31,652 nt of DNA, from contig JAQBUV010000026.1 of assembly GCA_027623815.1 (NCBI GenBank), positions 1-31,652 of the forward strand, given 5' to 3'. This document shows, piece by piece, positions 15,436 to 24,507 of the stretch. The translations under genes and the position numbers were made by a program. The stretch is from Casp-Chloro-G3 sp002816715 (GTDB lineage Bacteria > Chloroflexota > Dehalococcoidia > Lucifugimonadales > UBA3495). The notes under the pieces were generated by a model, which worked only from the letters and a program-made list of their open reading frames with translations, searched no databases and was not told where the DNA came from. Position 1 is the stretch's first letter; every line of letters starts with the position of its first letter.

Positions 15436-16842
15436 CTAGGCGAAGATATACTCCGTGGTGGCCACCATCGACTGAAGCATTTGAGCCACTCTCTGATCAA
15501 ATTCTGGGCCTGAGGTTTTTATTTCGCCTTCACTCTTAGCCAACTCAACCAACTGAGAACGAGTCTCGTCGGTGATATCGTAGGCACCCAAGTTATCCAA
15601 GCAACCCTCTACGAGGGCTTCCGCCGACAGGGTGGAACCCTGGGCGCGCAGGCGGTTAATAATTGCCTGAACGCCTGGGAGCGAGGTGTTGCCCACCTGG
15701 TCCGCGGTGAAGTTGATCCTTTCCACCAGGGTACCGCTGTCGATCCACTCCTTACCGGTGTGCCAACCCTCTACGGTAGGAGGATTCAGGAGGTCCTGTC
15801 CCATGTAGCGAATGGTCAGGGTGAGGGCGTTCATTCCCGGCTTGGGTGTGGTGAAGTCACCGACCAGCCGCATCGTGCCGACCACTGTTTCGGCGGGACT
15901 CTTCACCTTGGTGAACCGTGAGTTTTTGAAGAAGTCGGAGTTGAACAGAACCCGGAGCATTGATCCGATATTGTAGTCGGACCGGAAATACTCATCCTCC
16001 AACATCTTTATGGCCTCAGGATCTTGGGGAGGAGTGTCCTTCCAGGCAGGCACTTGAGGCTCGTCGGCCACGAAGAAGTTGTACAGGTGCCGCGCCACAA
16101 ATCGGGCGGCCCCGGGCTGCTTGACTATGATGTCGATGATGTCCTGGCCATTGAAATTGCCGGTCTCGCCCTGAAAGGTCTTCTCATCATTATCGTGGTC
16201 ATTGGGGTCGAAGATAAACCTGGTCTCATATCTGCCGTAAGGGTACCGGGGGATGGCGCTGGTGACAGTCCAGCCAGTAAAGGCCCGCGCCGCCGCTTTA
16301 ACGTCATCTTCCGAGTAGTTTTCTTTGCCGTCCATGCCAACGCCCAGGGAGAAAAGCTCCAGGAGTTCTCGTCCCCAGTTTTCGTTGATGGCGCCTTTGT
16401 GGCTCATGCAGTTGTCCAGATAGAACACCATGGCCGGATCCCTGGCCAGCCCCTGCAGCAACTCGCGGAAGCTACCCAAGCCCTGGAAGCGGAACATGTC
16501 GAATTCCATTTGCTGCTGCTTGGGGTATTCACACTTGGCGTGGCCGGTGCACAGTACACCATGCCAAAACAGGGCCATCTTCTCTTCCAACGGCCGCTTG
16601 GTGTTGATCATCCGGTAGGTCCACTCTTCCTGTTGACCTTCCAAGCCCGCCTGGGACACCCACTCGGTCTTGTACCGCATCATGATGTCCCGTTCCAATT
16701 CTGGCTGCGTTTCGGGATGGAGTAACTCCTCTACCGTCGCCTCATAACCTTTGGCCGTGCGAGCCTCCAGTTCGTCATAAGGCGCTCCGAACCCAGCTCG
16801 TCGCATCAGGTGAGCCATTAACGCGAAATCTTTATCTGCCAT
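15436..16842 (-). CDS. DUF1800 domain-containing protein
   Basis: A 468-residue DUF1800 protein, first gene of the operon. Family landmarks are HLMRRAGFGAPYDEL at the start, KRPLEEKMALFWHGVLCTGHAK, NCMSHKGAINENWGRELLELFSLG, YSEDDVKAAARAFTGWT, FQGETGNFNGQDIIDIIVKQP and the C-terminal LNPPTVEGWHTGKEWIDSGTL. DUF1800 and DUF1501 genes nearly always occur side by side, and the biochemical role of the pair is unknown. The ATG at 16842 has a strong GAGGAGG seven bases upstream; the ATG 14 codons earlier lacks one. As with its partners, no Sec or Tat signal is seen. Confidence 0.93.
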   Translation of the reverse strand: MADKDFALMAHLMRRAGFGAPYDELEARTAKGYEATVEELLHPETQPELERDIMMRYKTEWVSQAGLEGQQEEWTYRMINTKRPLEEKMALFWHGVLCTGHAKCEYPKQQQMEFDMFRFQGLGSFRELLQGLARDPAMVFYLDNCMSHKGAINENWGRELLELFSLGVGMDGKENYSEDDVKAAARAFTGWTVTSAIPRYPYGRYETRFIFDPNDHDNDEKTFQGETGNFNGQDIIDIIVKQPGAARFVARHLYNFFVADEPQVPAWKDTPPQDPEAIKMLEDEYFRSDYNIGSMLRVLFNSDFFKNSRFTKVKSPAETVVGTMRLVGDFTTPKPGMNALTLTIRYMGQDLLNPPTVEGWHTGKEWIDSGTLVERINFTADQVGNTSLPGVQAIINRLRAQGSTLSAEALVEGCLDNLGAYDITDETRSQLVELAKSEGEIKTSGPEFDQRVAQMLQSMVATTEYIFA

Positions 16843-16996
16843 TCCAGTCCTCCTCGCAGTAATTTTCAGTCCAAATTTTGCCAAGGGTGGTTTATATACG
16901 CCAAGAGCAGGGGCACCAGGTTTTCAACCGGTTACACCTCCCAAGACCAAGCTAATAGGTAAAGTATCTAACCCACTATGGGCTTTTGGACAACAT

Positions 16997-17080
16997 TGGT
17001 TCAAAGAACATAATCAGTCTTCTGCCATACTAATCCTCACCAATTGGGCTGTCAACACACCCAAGCTGGTTCAAAACACA
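16997..17080. repeat. Pair of direct repeats flanking the DUF1800 promoter
   Basis: TGGTTCAAAGAACA (16997-17010) and TGGTTCAAAACACA (17067-17080) match at 12 of 14 positions and lie 70 bases apart, one downstream and one upstream of the predicted promoter core. They may be operator sites for a regulator acting by looping, but the evidence is only the repeat itself. Confidence 0.4.
17027..17055 (-). promoter_or_regulatory. Predicted sigma-70 promoter of the DUF1800-DUF1501-NHL operon
   Basis: On the minus strand TTGACA (17050-17055) is separated by 17 bases from TAGTAT (17027-17032). It would start a transcript near 17020 with a leader of about 175 bases. Layout and spacing match the promoter of the ABC ATPase operon at 4329-4357. 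Confidence 0.55.
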
Positions 17081-17101
17081 ATCCACGCGAGAAGGGCCGA
17101 T

Positions 17102-17137
17102 GCTAAAATGCGGAGGCTGGTGGGCCACCCTTTTAGC
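17102..17137. repeat. Hairpin upstream of the CoA-transferase gene
   Basis: GCTAAAA (17102-17108) and TTTTAGC (17131-17137) are complementary, with an inner GGTGG/CCACC palindrome between them. It lies between the divergent DUF1800 and CoA-transferase promoters. Role unknown. Confidence 0.35.
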
Positions 17138-17210
17138 GTAGGGTTACCGCCATATTTGACGCACCCCGCTAACGGCTGGTTGCCTATCGATTATAGGGCT
17201 TCAGGCTGGA

Positions 17211-17240
17211 TTGGTGGGGTTGGCGGTGCTATGGTATATT
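17211..17240 (+). promoter_or_regulatory. Weak predicted promoter of the CoA-transferase gene
   Basis: TTGGTG (17211-17216), an 18-base spacer and TATATT (17235-17240) precede the ATG at 17280; a GAGGTAAGGA region supplies the ribosome-binding site. The -35 match is poor. Confidence 0.3.
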
Positions 17241-17279
17241 CTCGCAGAATAACCTGCTCTGTAGCGTCGAGGTAAGGAC

Positions 17280-18515
17280 ATGACCACCAATAACGACAAG
17301 CTTCCCCTACCCTTGAAAGGAATCCGAGTTTTAGACGCCACCCACATCGTCGCCGGCCCTTTCTGTTCATTGATACTAGCCGACATGGGAGCGGAGGTTA
17401 TCAAGATCGAGCGCCCGCGCACCGGTGACTTGTCCCGAGGGAGAGGGCCATTTATCCAGGGTGAAAACGGTCAGGAAATTAGCTCTCGCTACCTGGGCAT
17501 CAACCGCAACAAGAAGAGTGTCACGCTGGACTTGAGAACCCCCCTTTGTAAGCAAGCTTTTGAGAACCTGGTTCGTGAGTCGGATGTTCTATTGGATAAC
17601 TGGGGGCCGGGGGCCTTCCAACGCCTTGGCCTGGGCTACGAGCAACTCAAGGAAATAAATCCGGGGCTGGTATACGCCAGCATTACCGGCTACGGTGACA
17701 GCCCCGGCCGGCGCGGCCCCTACTCGGATTGGCCTGCTAACAACCTGAGCATTCAAGGTATGGCCGGTTGGATGGAAGTTACCGGTGACCCGGAGGGTGG
17801 GCCGCAAGCGGTGGGAGACAATATGGGCGACTCCATCCCTGGGGTCTGGACGGCCCTGAGCATAGTGCTGGCATTACGTACCAGAGATCAGACCGGACAG
17901 GGGCAATGGGTGGACATGTCGATGTATGACTGCATGGTGTCCCACATGGTCAGCAGCGTGAACGTGTACCAGGCCACCGGCCAGAATCCCACTCGCTCTC
18001 GCGCCCGGCTGGTCACCGCCGGAATGCCCTTCAAGGCCAAGGACGGCTACGTGCTGATGGCCGGAGTGCGGTCGTCGGAGCGATTGCGGGCGATGTGGCA
18101 GTTACTGGGTCGGGAAGACCTGGCCGAAGACCCCCGCTACCTGGGCAAAGACCCGGATGGCGATTTCTACTTCAGTAACGTCATACCGGCCATTGAAGCC
18201 TGGTCGCAACACCTGCCAAAATGGGAAGTAGCAGAACAACTGACCAAGATTGGCTTTTCCATGGGCGTCGCGCAGACCATCTCCGATCTTGACCAGTGCC
18301 CCCACCTGGAAGCGCGTCAAATGTTCGTGGAAACCGATGATACATTGGGCGGTCGCTTCCGGTCGCTGCAGACCCCCATTCATCTCACTGGTTGCGAGAA
18401 TTCTGCCGCCGACACTCCCCCTTTGCTGGGCGAGAATAATGCCGAGATTCTGTGCAGCCTGGGTGGTCTGACCGCCGAAGAGCTGGCCCAGCTAGAGCAG
18501 CAAGGGGCCGTATAA
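17280..18515 (+). CDS. CaiB/BaiF family (class III) CoA-transferase
   Basis: A 411-residue class III CoA-transferase that moves CoA between carboxylic acids. The N-terminal Rossmann part reads GIRVLDATHIVAGPFCSLILADMGAEVIKIERP; NRNKKSVTLDLRT and DVLLDNWGPGAFQRLGLGYE follow, and NMGDSIPGVWTALSIVLAL supplies the probable catalytic aspartate (D184), in the position where family members form the glutamyl/aspartyl-CoA anhydride. The C-terminal small domain contains QCPHLEARQMFVE. The family acts on carnitine, oxalate, bile acids, aromatic acids and more, and the substrate is not predictable here. A zinc alcohol dehydrogenase follows 93 bases later and may act in the same degradation route. Confidence 0.93.
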   Translation: MTTNNDKLPLPLKGIRVLDATHIVAGPFCSLILADMGAEVIKIERPRTGDLSRGRGPFIQGENGQEISSRYLGINRNKKSVTLDLRTPLCKQAFENLVRESDVLLDNWGPGAFQRLGLGYEQLKEINPGLVYASITGYGDSPGRRGPYSDWPANNLSIQGMAGWMEVTGDPEGGPQAVGDNMGDSIPGVWTALSIVLALRTRDQTGQGQWVDMSMYDCMVSHMVSSVNVYQATGQNPTRSRARLVTAGMPFKAKDGYVLMAGVRSSERLRAMWQLLGREDLAEDPRYLGKDPDGDFYFSNVIPAIEAWSQHLPKWEVAEQLTKIGFSMGVAQTISDLDQCPHLEARQMFVETDDTLGGRFRSLQTPIHLTGCENSAADTPPLLGENNAEILCSLGGLTAEELAQLEQQGAV

Positions 18516-18542
18516 TCGTCGGTCGTATTCGGGGTCGGCGTA

Positions 18543-18569
18543 TTGTCGGCGGATTAGGGTTAGTATGAT
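18543..18569 (+). promoter_or_regulatory. Weak predicted promoter of the alcohol dehydrogenase
   Basis: TTGTCG (18543-18548), 15 bases, then TATGAT (18564-18569). If used, transcription starts near 18576, after the ATG at 18573, which supports translation from the GTG at 18609. Confidence 0.3.
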
Positions 18570-18608
18570 AGGATGGGCGCATTCCAAATTTTCTATGGAG
18601 CTATAGCC

Positions 18609-19706
18609 GTGTCGATTACAGGACTGGGAGTTATATCCAGGGCAGCCGGGCAGCCAACCGCGTTGGAAGAGATTATCATTGAAGAGCCGGGTGCCGGTGA
18701 GGTTTTGGTACGCATCCAGGCCAGCGGTGTTTGCCACACTGACCTACACTACAAACTGGGAGCCATTGGCAACGATTTCCCCTACCTGCTGGGCCACGAG
18801 GGGGCAGGAGTCATAGAAGCGGTGGGCGAGGGCGTCACCGAACCCCAGGTCGGCGACTATGTGGTGTTGGCCTGGCGCGCTCCCTGCGGCCATTGCCGGT
18901 TCTGCGCCCTAGGACAAGCGAATCTATGCTCGGCCAGCCTCAACGCCCAACCACGAATGACCGCCAAGAAGGACAACGCTCGACTCAGTCCCGCCCTGGG
19001 GATCGGTACTTTTTGCACCCATACCGTCGTGTCCGCCAAGCAGGCGGTTAAAGTCCCCACTGCCTGCCCGCCGGAACAGGCATCGCTGTTGGGCTGCGGC
19101 GTGACCACCGGCGTGGGCGCGGCCCTGTATACCGCTGGAGTCCGTCGAGGGAGCAGCGTCGCGGTGTTTGGCTGCGGCGGCATCGGCAATAGCGTGATCA
19201 TGGGGGCCAAGCTAGCGCGGGCCACCAAGATCATCGGGGTGGACATTGCAGCCAACAAGCTGGAGTGGGCCAAGCAATTCGGCGCCACCGACGTGGTTGA
19301 CGCCACCAAAGGCGACCCGGTGGAGGCCATCAAGCAACTGACCAACGGCCACGGCGTGGACTATTCTTTTGAGGCGGTGGGCACTCCCCAGACCCTGTTG
19401 CAGGCATTGTGGTCGAGAGACCTGGCCGGCACTTGTACGCTGATCGGCGTTCCCGATCCAAACATGAAGATGGAACTGCCCATGCTCCAGTTTTTTGGGC
19501 TGGGCGGCGCGCTAAAGGTTAGCTGGTACGGCGACTGCCTGCCATCACGCGACTTTCCGCTGCTGGCCGAGTATTACCTGCAGGGACAACTGGACCTGGA
19601 CCGGGTGGTTTCGCGGGTCATCAAGCTGGAAGAGACGGAGGACGCTTTCGAGGCGATGATACGGGGCGAGACTCTGCGGTCGGTGATAAGATTCCCCGAC
19701 GTTTAA
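18609..19706 (+). CDS. Zinc-dependent alcohol dehydrogenase (MDR superfamily)
   Basis: A 365-residue medium-chain dehydrogenase of the class III/aryl alcohol type. The catalytic zinc ligands are C42 (GVCHTDLHY) and H63-E64 (LLGHEGAG). The structural zinc site is complete: C93, C96, C99 and C107 in CGHCRFCALGQANLC. The NAD fold has VAVFGCGGIGNSVIMGAKLA, and an acidic residue after the next strand (GVDIAANK) favours NAD over NADP. It oxidises alcohols or reduces aldehydes in the cytoplasm; the exact substrate is unknown. The GTG start with GGAG nine bases upstream fits the family N-terminus; an ATG 12 codons earlier is possible. It follows the CoA-transferase gene on the same strand. Confidence 0.92.
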   Translation: MSITGLGVISRAAGQPTALEEIIIEEPGAGEVLVRIQASGVCHTDLHYKLGAIGNDFPYLLGHEGAGVIEAVGEGVTEPQVGDYVVLAWRAPCGHCRFCALGQANLCSASLNAQPRMTAKKDNARLSPALGIGTFCTHTVVSAKQAVKVPTACPPEQASLLGCGVTTGVGAALYTAGVRRGSSVAVFGCGGIGNSVIMGAKLARATKIIGVDIAANKLEWAKQFGATDVVDATKGDPVEAIKQLTNGHGVDYSFEAVGTPQTLLQALWSRDLAGTCTLIGVPDPNMKMELPMLQFFGLGGALKVSWYGDCLPSRDFPLLAEYYLQGQLDLDRVVSRVIKLEETEDAFEAMIRGETLRSVIRFPDV

Positions 19707-19711
19707 ACGCA

Positions 19712-19748
19712 TTGGGCTGCCGCATCACGCGGTCATTCTTCAGCCCAA
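19712..19748. terminator. Hairpin between convergent genes, possible bidirectional terminator
   Basis: TTGGGCTG (19712-19719) pairs with CAGCCCAA (19741-19748), and an inner CCGC/GCGG stem strengthens it. It lies between the dehydrogenase stop (19706) and overlaps the last codons of the exonuclease (stop at 19733). No long T-run follows on either strand. Confidence 0.45.
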
Positions 19749-20611
19749 CGGTGGGGCAGCGTTTTCAAACTTGCCAAGCCTAGCTCGCCGCAGAGGGCGC
19801 CGTAATCAGCACGTCGCACCCCCGGCCATTCCAGGTCGGCCAGGGTTTCACTAATGGGTACGTCCAAGCGCAACGTTGCCAGCTTTTTGTAGAGGGCAGC
19901 CTCAGCCCGCCGTTGAGCCAAGCTATCCGCCACGCCCTTGGCGCCTCTGACGGGCACCGACCACTCCGCCGAGTCATCAGGGATGTTCTCTATGTGCCGG
20001 TAATGCGCCAGTACGTGGGCGGAGGTCTTGGATCCCCATTTGGGTATGCCGGGTATGCCATCGGCGTCGTCGCCCACCAGCGCCAGATAGTCGGGGATAG
20101 ACTGGGGCGAGACGCCAAATTTCTCCCGAACGCCGTCTTCGTCCAGAAGCAACCCCCGGCGGCGGTCCAATTCGACCACTTTGGCATCCCGTACCATCTG
20201 GCACAGGTCTTTGTCCACCGAGCAAATCACCACCTGCTCGACTGGCGGGTCGTTTTGCCATCGGGCGGCGGCGGTGGCAATAACGTCGTCGGCTTCAAAC
20301 TCGGTCATCGGCCAGACCACCAACCCCAGAGCAACAGCGGCTCGCTCGGCCAATTCAAACTGACTCAGGATATCTGCCGGCATACCTGCTCCGGTCTTGT
20401 AGCCCTCGAACATCTGGTTTCGAAACGACTCAACCACACTATCAAAGGCGCAACCGACATGGGTCACATCGTCTTGGCGCAGCAACATCAGCAGAGTCTG
20501 AATCAAGCCTCTTATCGCGCCCACTTCCCGGCCGTCTGGCGACTTTATAGAAGGAACGCCATAGTAGGCACGAAAAAGCTCGTAGGTGCCATCCACCAGA
20601 TGAAGTTTCAC
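19733..20611 (-). CDS. Stand-alone 5'-3' exonuclease (PolI N-domain/flap endonuclease family)
   Basis: A 292-residue nuclease equivalent to the N-terminal domain of DNA polymerase I without the polymerase. The acidic metal ligands are visible in LVDGTYELFRAYYG, CAFDSVVESFR, EFEADDVIATAA, VICSVDKDLCQM and ALVGDDADGIPGIP; GSKTSAHVLAHY is the helix-three-turn-helix DNA-binding part. F-R-N-x-M-F-x-G-Y-K matches the conserved arginine/lysine helix. It would remove RNA primers or flaps in replication and repair. The usual D-x-x-D-N-I-P-G is D-D-A-D-G-I-P-G here, a tolerable change. I start it at the GTG at 20611, with AAGGT nine bases upstream; a TTG at 20653 gives 14 more residues. Confidence 0.9.
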   Translation of the reverse strand: MKLHLVDGTYELFRAYYGVPSIKSPDGREVGAIRGLIQTLLMLLRQDDVTHVGCAFDSVVESFRNQMFEGYKTGAGMPADILSQFELAERAAVALGLVVWPMTEFEADDVIATAAARWQNDPPVEQVVICSVDKDLCQMVRDAKVVELDRRRGLLLDEDGVREKFGVSPQSIPDYLALVGDDADGIPGIPKWGSKTSAHVLAHYRHIENIPDDSAEWSVPVRGAKGVADSLAQRRAEAALYKKLATLRLDVPISETLADLEWPGVRRADYGALCGELGLASLKTLPHRWAEE

Positions 20612-20680
20612 GTTAACAGACCTTGGTTGGGATTTCTTGAGAATCAATCTCAAAACTCTGCTGCTTGAAGGAACTTATCC

Positions 20681-20740
20681 TTCGACAGGCTCAAGATGAG
20701 CGGACCGGAGGCGCACTACCGCTCGTGGTAGCCTGTCGAA
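20681..20740. repeat. REP-like palindromic repeat, copy 1
   Basis: TTCGACAGGCT (20681-20691) and AGCCTGTCGAA (20730-20740) are perfectly complementary. The element matches the one at 21008-21067 over most of its length. A small GAAGGA/TCCTTC hairpin adjoins it on the left. Apart from this, its second copy and the terminator at 20809-20850, the 20612-21094 gap holds no gene that I can see. Confidence 0.65.
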
Positions 20741-20808
20741 CCATGTTTTAAGATCGTCAAGAAGCCGTAGTGAACCGTAACAAGAACCCTTGTCAGAGGT
20801 CAATGGTG

Positions 20809-20850
20809 TAAAAAAGAAAACCCGCCTAGGTTGGGGAAGACCAAGGCGGG
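20809..20850 (-). terminator. Rho-independent terminator on the minus strand
   Basis: CCCGCCTAGGT pairs with ACCAAGGCGGG (20821-20850, one mismatch), and on the minus strand the stem is followed by TTTTCTTTTTTAC. It lies about 245 bases after the PepC-like gene, which it would terminate before the exonuclease gene. Confidence 0.75.
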
Positions 20851-21007
20851 GAACGAGAGGTGAGGGCATATACTGCCCCAACACAGTCTAACCAAACCAT
20901 CACTTTCGGAAAAGCCTTTCCAGGTGCCGCATAGGTGCCGATTAGTGAATTATTGTGTCATTTTTATGACCAAGGGTTATTTGACCCAATCCGGCCTGGA
21001 TACGCCA

Positions 21008-21067
21008 TTCGACAGGCTCAGGATGAGCAGGATACACGTACAGTCCGCTAGTGGTGATCCTGTCAAA
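21008..21067. repeat. REP-like palindromic repeat, copy 2
   Basis: TTCGACAGG (21008-21016) pairs with CCTGTCAAA (21059-21067) with one mismatch. The left half is nearly identical to copy 1 at 20681 (TTCGACAGGCTCA-R-GATGAGC), while the right half has diverged. The two copies are 327 bases apart in the same orientation. Confidence 0.6.
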
Positions 21068-21094
21068 GGACGTGCTTGGGGAGGTTTAAATCCT

Positions 21095-22453
21095 TTACGC
21101 AGCCAATGAACCCATTGGGTCCCAGGGCGGCAGCACTATCGGTTCCAACTCCCAGGCCTTTTGCAGGTCCGCCGGGAGGTAGTTCTTGGGGACGGCGATC
21201 TCAAACATATACTCGGCAAACCAGGAATCATTCATCAGAAAAAATCCCTTGTCGCCAACCTTTTCATCCCAGCTATTCTCCACCCGCCAGCGTCGGGGTT
21301 TGCCATCGACCACATCTACCCCGGTGAAGAGCATGGCATGGGTCATGCGGGTCTGGTGGTATTCCAACCGAGCCGCCTTGTCTAGTGAGAAATCAGCGTT
21401 GTACACGCCCGGGTAATCGAACAACTCAGCGTCCCACAACCCCAAGTCTCGGTGCATCTGCTTGCCGGTATCGCAGCCCATCCAGACCGGCTTTCCGTCC
21501 TCCAGCATGTGCTGAGCCATCTGCTTGATCAGATCAATATCCACGTTAAGGTATTTGATCGGCGGGCCGTCCAGCACGTTGCCCAGATACTGGATGGTAA
21601 AGGTGCGTCCCGCCGGGCTGGTCTCCCGGGGGTCGTGGACTACACAAACATAGTCCTCCATTGGTGTGGTAATATACTTCTCGGCGAATTCCAACGGAGT
21701 CATCTCGCCATCGCGCTGAAAATGGCTATCTCGATCCCGCCACTGCCAGTGGAACTGGGCCGGCGGCGTACCCAGATGAATGGACAAAATCTGGAAGATG
21801 GCATTGAGAGTCTTCTGCTTGGAGGCCCGCATCTGGTCCAGGCCAGACTCGGCGGCGTAGGAATCTCTAATCTGCTTGGCCCCCTGGCGGTACTGGTAGT
21901 TCAGCATTGAGTTCATGCGCGCCGAATTGCTGGAGCTTTCAGTTTCGGGCATGGCAGTTTTGGGCACCACCCCATGCTTGCGAACCAGATTGACGAACAT
22001 ATCCCACTGCCCGCCGTCTTCCACCCCCCGCTGCAACAGCCAGGCCACGGTACGGTCATCCACCGGGCGGTCGGCGGTCTCAATTATTCCTTCCAGCAAG
22101 AAGTTGGCCCGCTCCAGCTTGTCCCAGAACATCAGATAGTTCTGGCTGAACTCAAACTGCTTCACGTTGAGCACATTTTTGGTTTCGGCGCGAAACATAT
22201 TCAGACCCGCAAACATCCAACAACGGCCCGACCTCGCCTGGTTGGTTACCGACCAGTCGTCCAATACATTGGAGAAGGTGTGGGCCGCGCCGGTCACGAC
22301 GGAGCGGTTTAGCGCCACCTCGTTCACATCCCGCTGCGTGACCACGTTCTGCATCAGACCGCTGGTGGGATTCGCCTCAAAGTTAGCGTTAAACTCGGCG
22401 ACCTGTTCCGGGGTTAGGGCCGCGCCGGGGCCTGGGATGGCGTTGCTGGTCAT
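21095..22453 (-). CDS. C1 peptidase, aminopeptidase C/bleomycin hydrolase family
   Basis: A 452-residue papain-fold cysteine aminopeptidase. The catalytic triad is visible: C78 in NQARSGRCWMFAGLN, H372 in MTHAMLFTGV and N393 in WRVENSWDEK. FEFSQNYLMFWDKLERANFLLE, DDRTVAWLLQRGVEDGGQWDMF and DTGKQMHRDLGLWD are family landmarks, and the length matches PepC. Members are cytoplasmic, often hexameric, and trim peptides from the N-terminus. The ATG has AGGAG six bases upstream. The C-terminus, which in this family reaches into the active site, here ends in WDPMGSLAA. Transcribed away from the cysteine desulfurase gene. Confidence 0.94.
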   Translation of the reverse strand: MTSNAIPGPGAALTPEQVAEFNANFEANPTSGLMQNVVTQRDVNEVALNRSVVTGAAHTFSNVLDDWSVTNQARSGRCWMFAGLNMFRAETKNVLNVKQFEFSQNYLMFWDKLERANFLLEGIIETADRPVDDRTVAWLLQRGVEDGGQWDMFVNLVRKHGVVPKTAMPETESSSNSARMNSMLNYQYRQGAKQIRDSYAAESGLDQMRASKQKTLNAIFQILSIHLGTPPAQFHWQWRDRDSHFQRDGEMTPLEFAEKYITTPMEDYVCVVHDPRETSPAGRTFTIQYLGNVLDGPPIKYLNVDIDLIKQMAQHMLEDGKPVWMGCDTGKQMHRDLGLWDAELFDYPGVYNADFSLDKAARLEYHQTRMTHAMLFTGVDVVDGKPRRWRVENSWDEKVGDKGFFLMNDSWFAEYMFEIAVPKNYLPADLQKAWELEPIVLPPWDPMGSLAA

Positions 22454-22545
22454 ATTTTCTCCTTTATGAAAGTGGACTTCGGATATGCGCCCGCATTTTC
22501 AATGTGATTCCAGTTTTGCTTGCGACGCCAGGGAAATCCGATTAA

Positions 22546-22578
22546 AGTGATATCACTCATTTGGGATACCCTTATAAT
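22546..22578 (+). promoter_or_regulatory. Palindrome and -10 element upstream of the cysteine desulfurase
   Basis: The perfect 12-base palindrome AGTGATATCACT (22546-22557) sits 15 bases before a consensus TATAAT (22573-22578), so it overlaps where the -35 would be. No good -35 hexamer is present. The arrangement suggests regulation by a dimeric DNA-binding protein, either an activator or a repressor. The start codon is 32 bases downstream. Confidence 0.45.
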
Positions 22579-22609
22579 ATACCAACCGTCTACCCACCGG
22601 AGTCGGCAG

Positions 22610-23755
<1,146 letters not shown>

Positions 23756-23776
23756 TACTGAGCTAGGAGACTGAGC

Positions 23777-24451
23777 ATGACCCCATCGGAACCATCAACT
23801 GAGCTATCCGACAACGCTCCCGCTACCGAGTTGTTTCCCCAGTTTAAGTCGGCGATATACACCATGATTTCCGACGAGATTGAGGGTTTAACCGAGGAGC
23901 AGTTGGACTTTGAGTCAGAGCGCTGGGGATGGAGCCAATGGAGCATCCGCCGCAACCTGAGCCACATGGCTTCGGGAGATGTACGGTGGCTAGTCCTCCG
24001 CTGGGGCGACCAGCTATTCCCGGAGGGACTGCCGGAGATCGAAGACCTGGACGGCATCGCCAACTCTCCCTATGACCGAAGGCTGGATGAGACCAAATAC
24101 TGGTCGGTGCCAGACATTATGGAAAAGCTGCGCCTGGGGCTGAATATCAGCCAGTCGGTGCTGGCCCGTGAGACCGTCGGCTCCATGCAAAGCAAAGAGA
24201 CCACTAATCCCAAGGCCGGAAATTGGGTGCAGATGTACGCCGCCCATCCCAGAGGCATCCGCCCCCATCCCGACGACCCCAATCAAGCCTTTGTCAGTCT
24301 GGAAGCCACCTTCCGGCACCGCTATTTTGAGTATCTGACCCACATCTACAATATTCAGCGACTGAAGCGCGCCCAGGGGTTGGCCGCCAAAGTGAAGATT
24401 CCCTTTGAGGGTTACTGGGCGCTGCCCGATTGGGATCGCAGCGAACCCTAA
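23777..24451 (+). CDS. DinB-like four-helix protein
   Basis: A 224-residue protein resembling the DinB/YfiT superfamily. A first amphipathic helix (FPQFKSAIYTMISDEIEGLTEEQ) is followed by WSIRRNLSHMASGDVRWLVLRW, where the histidine and surrounding pattern match a DinB metal ligand, and a late helix FRHRYFEYLTHIYNIQRLKRAQG that offers further histidines. Some members transfer low-molecular-weight thiols; most have unknown roles. An insert with GSMQSKETTNPKAGNWVQMYAAHP between helices makes it longer than typical 150-180-residue members. The ATG has AGGAG eight bases upstream, and the gene starts 21 bases after the cysteine desulfurase, so they are probably co-transcribed. Confidence 0.65.
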   Translation: MTPSEPSTELSDNAPATELFPQFKSAIYTMISDEIEGLTEEQLDFESERWGWSQWSIRRNLSHMASGDVRWLVLRWGDQLFPEGLPEIEDLDGIANSPYDRRLDETKYWSVPDIMEKLRLGLNISQSVLARETVGSMQSKETTNPKAGNWVQMYAAHPRGIRPHPDDPNQAFVSLEATFRHRYFEYLTHIYNIQRLKRAQGLAAKVKIPFEGYWALPDWDRSEP

Positions 24452-24507
24452 CTTCAACCATCCAATCAACTCAGCATTTACCACTGAAAATCGCACCAGG
24501 GGGACAT

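Noticed and set aside
16024..16725. A 233-codon plus-strand frame opposite the DUF1800 gene
   Set aside because: Antisense shadow of a well-conserved domain; no start signals.
17067..17084. GGTTCAAAACACAATCC considered as a tRNA T-arm
   Set aside because: No matching T-stem pairing, anticodon arm or acceptor stem can be found around it.
19913..20668. A 251-codon plus-strand frame opposite the exonuclease
   Set aside because: The minus strand encodes all the acidic motifs of a 5'-3' exonuclease; the opposite frame has no recognisable domain or ribosome-binding site.
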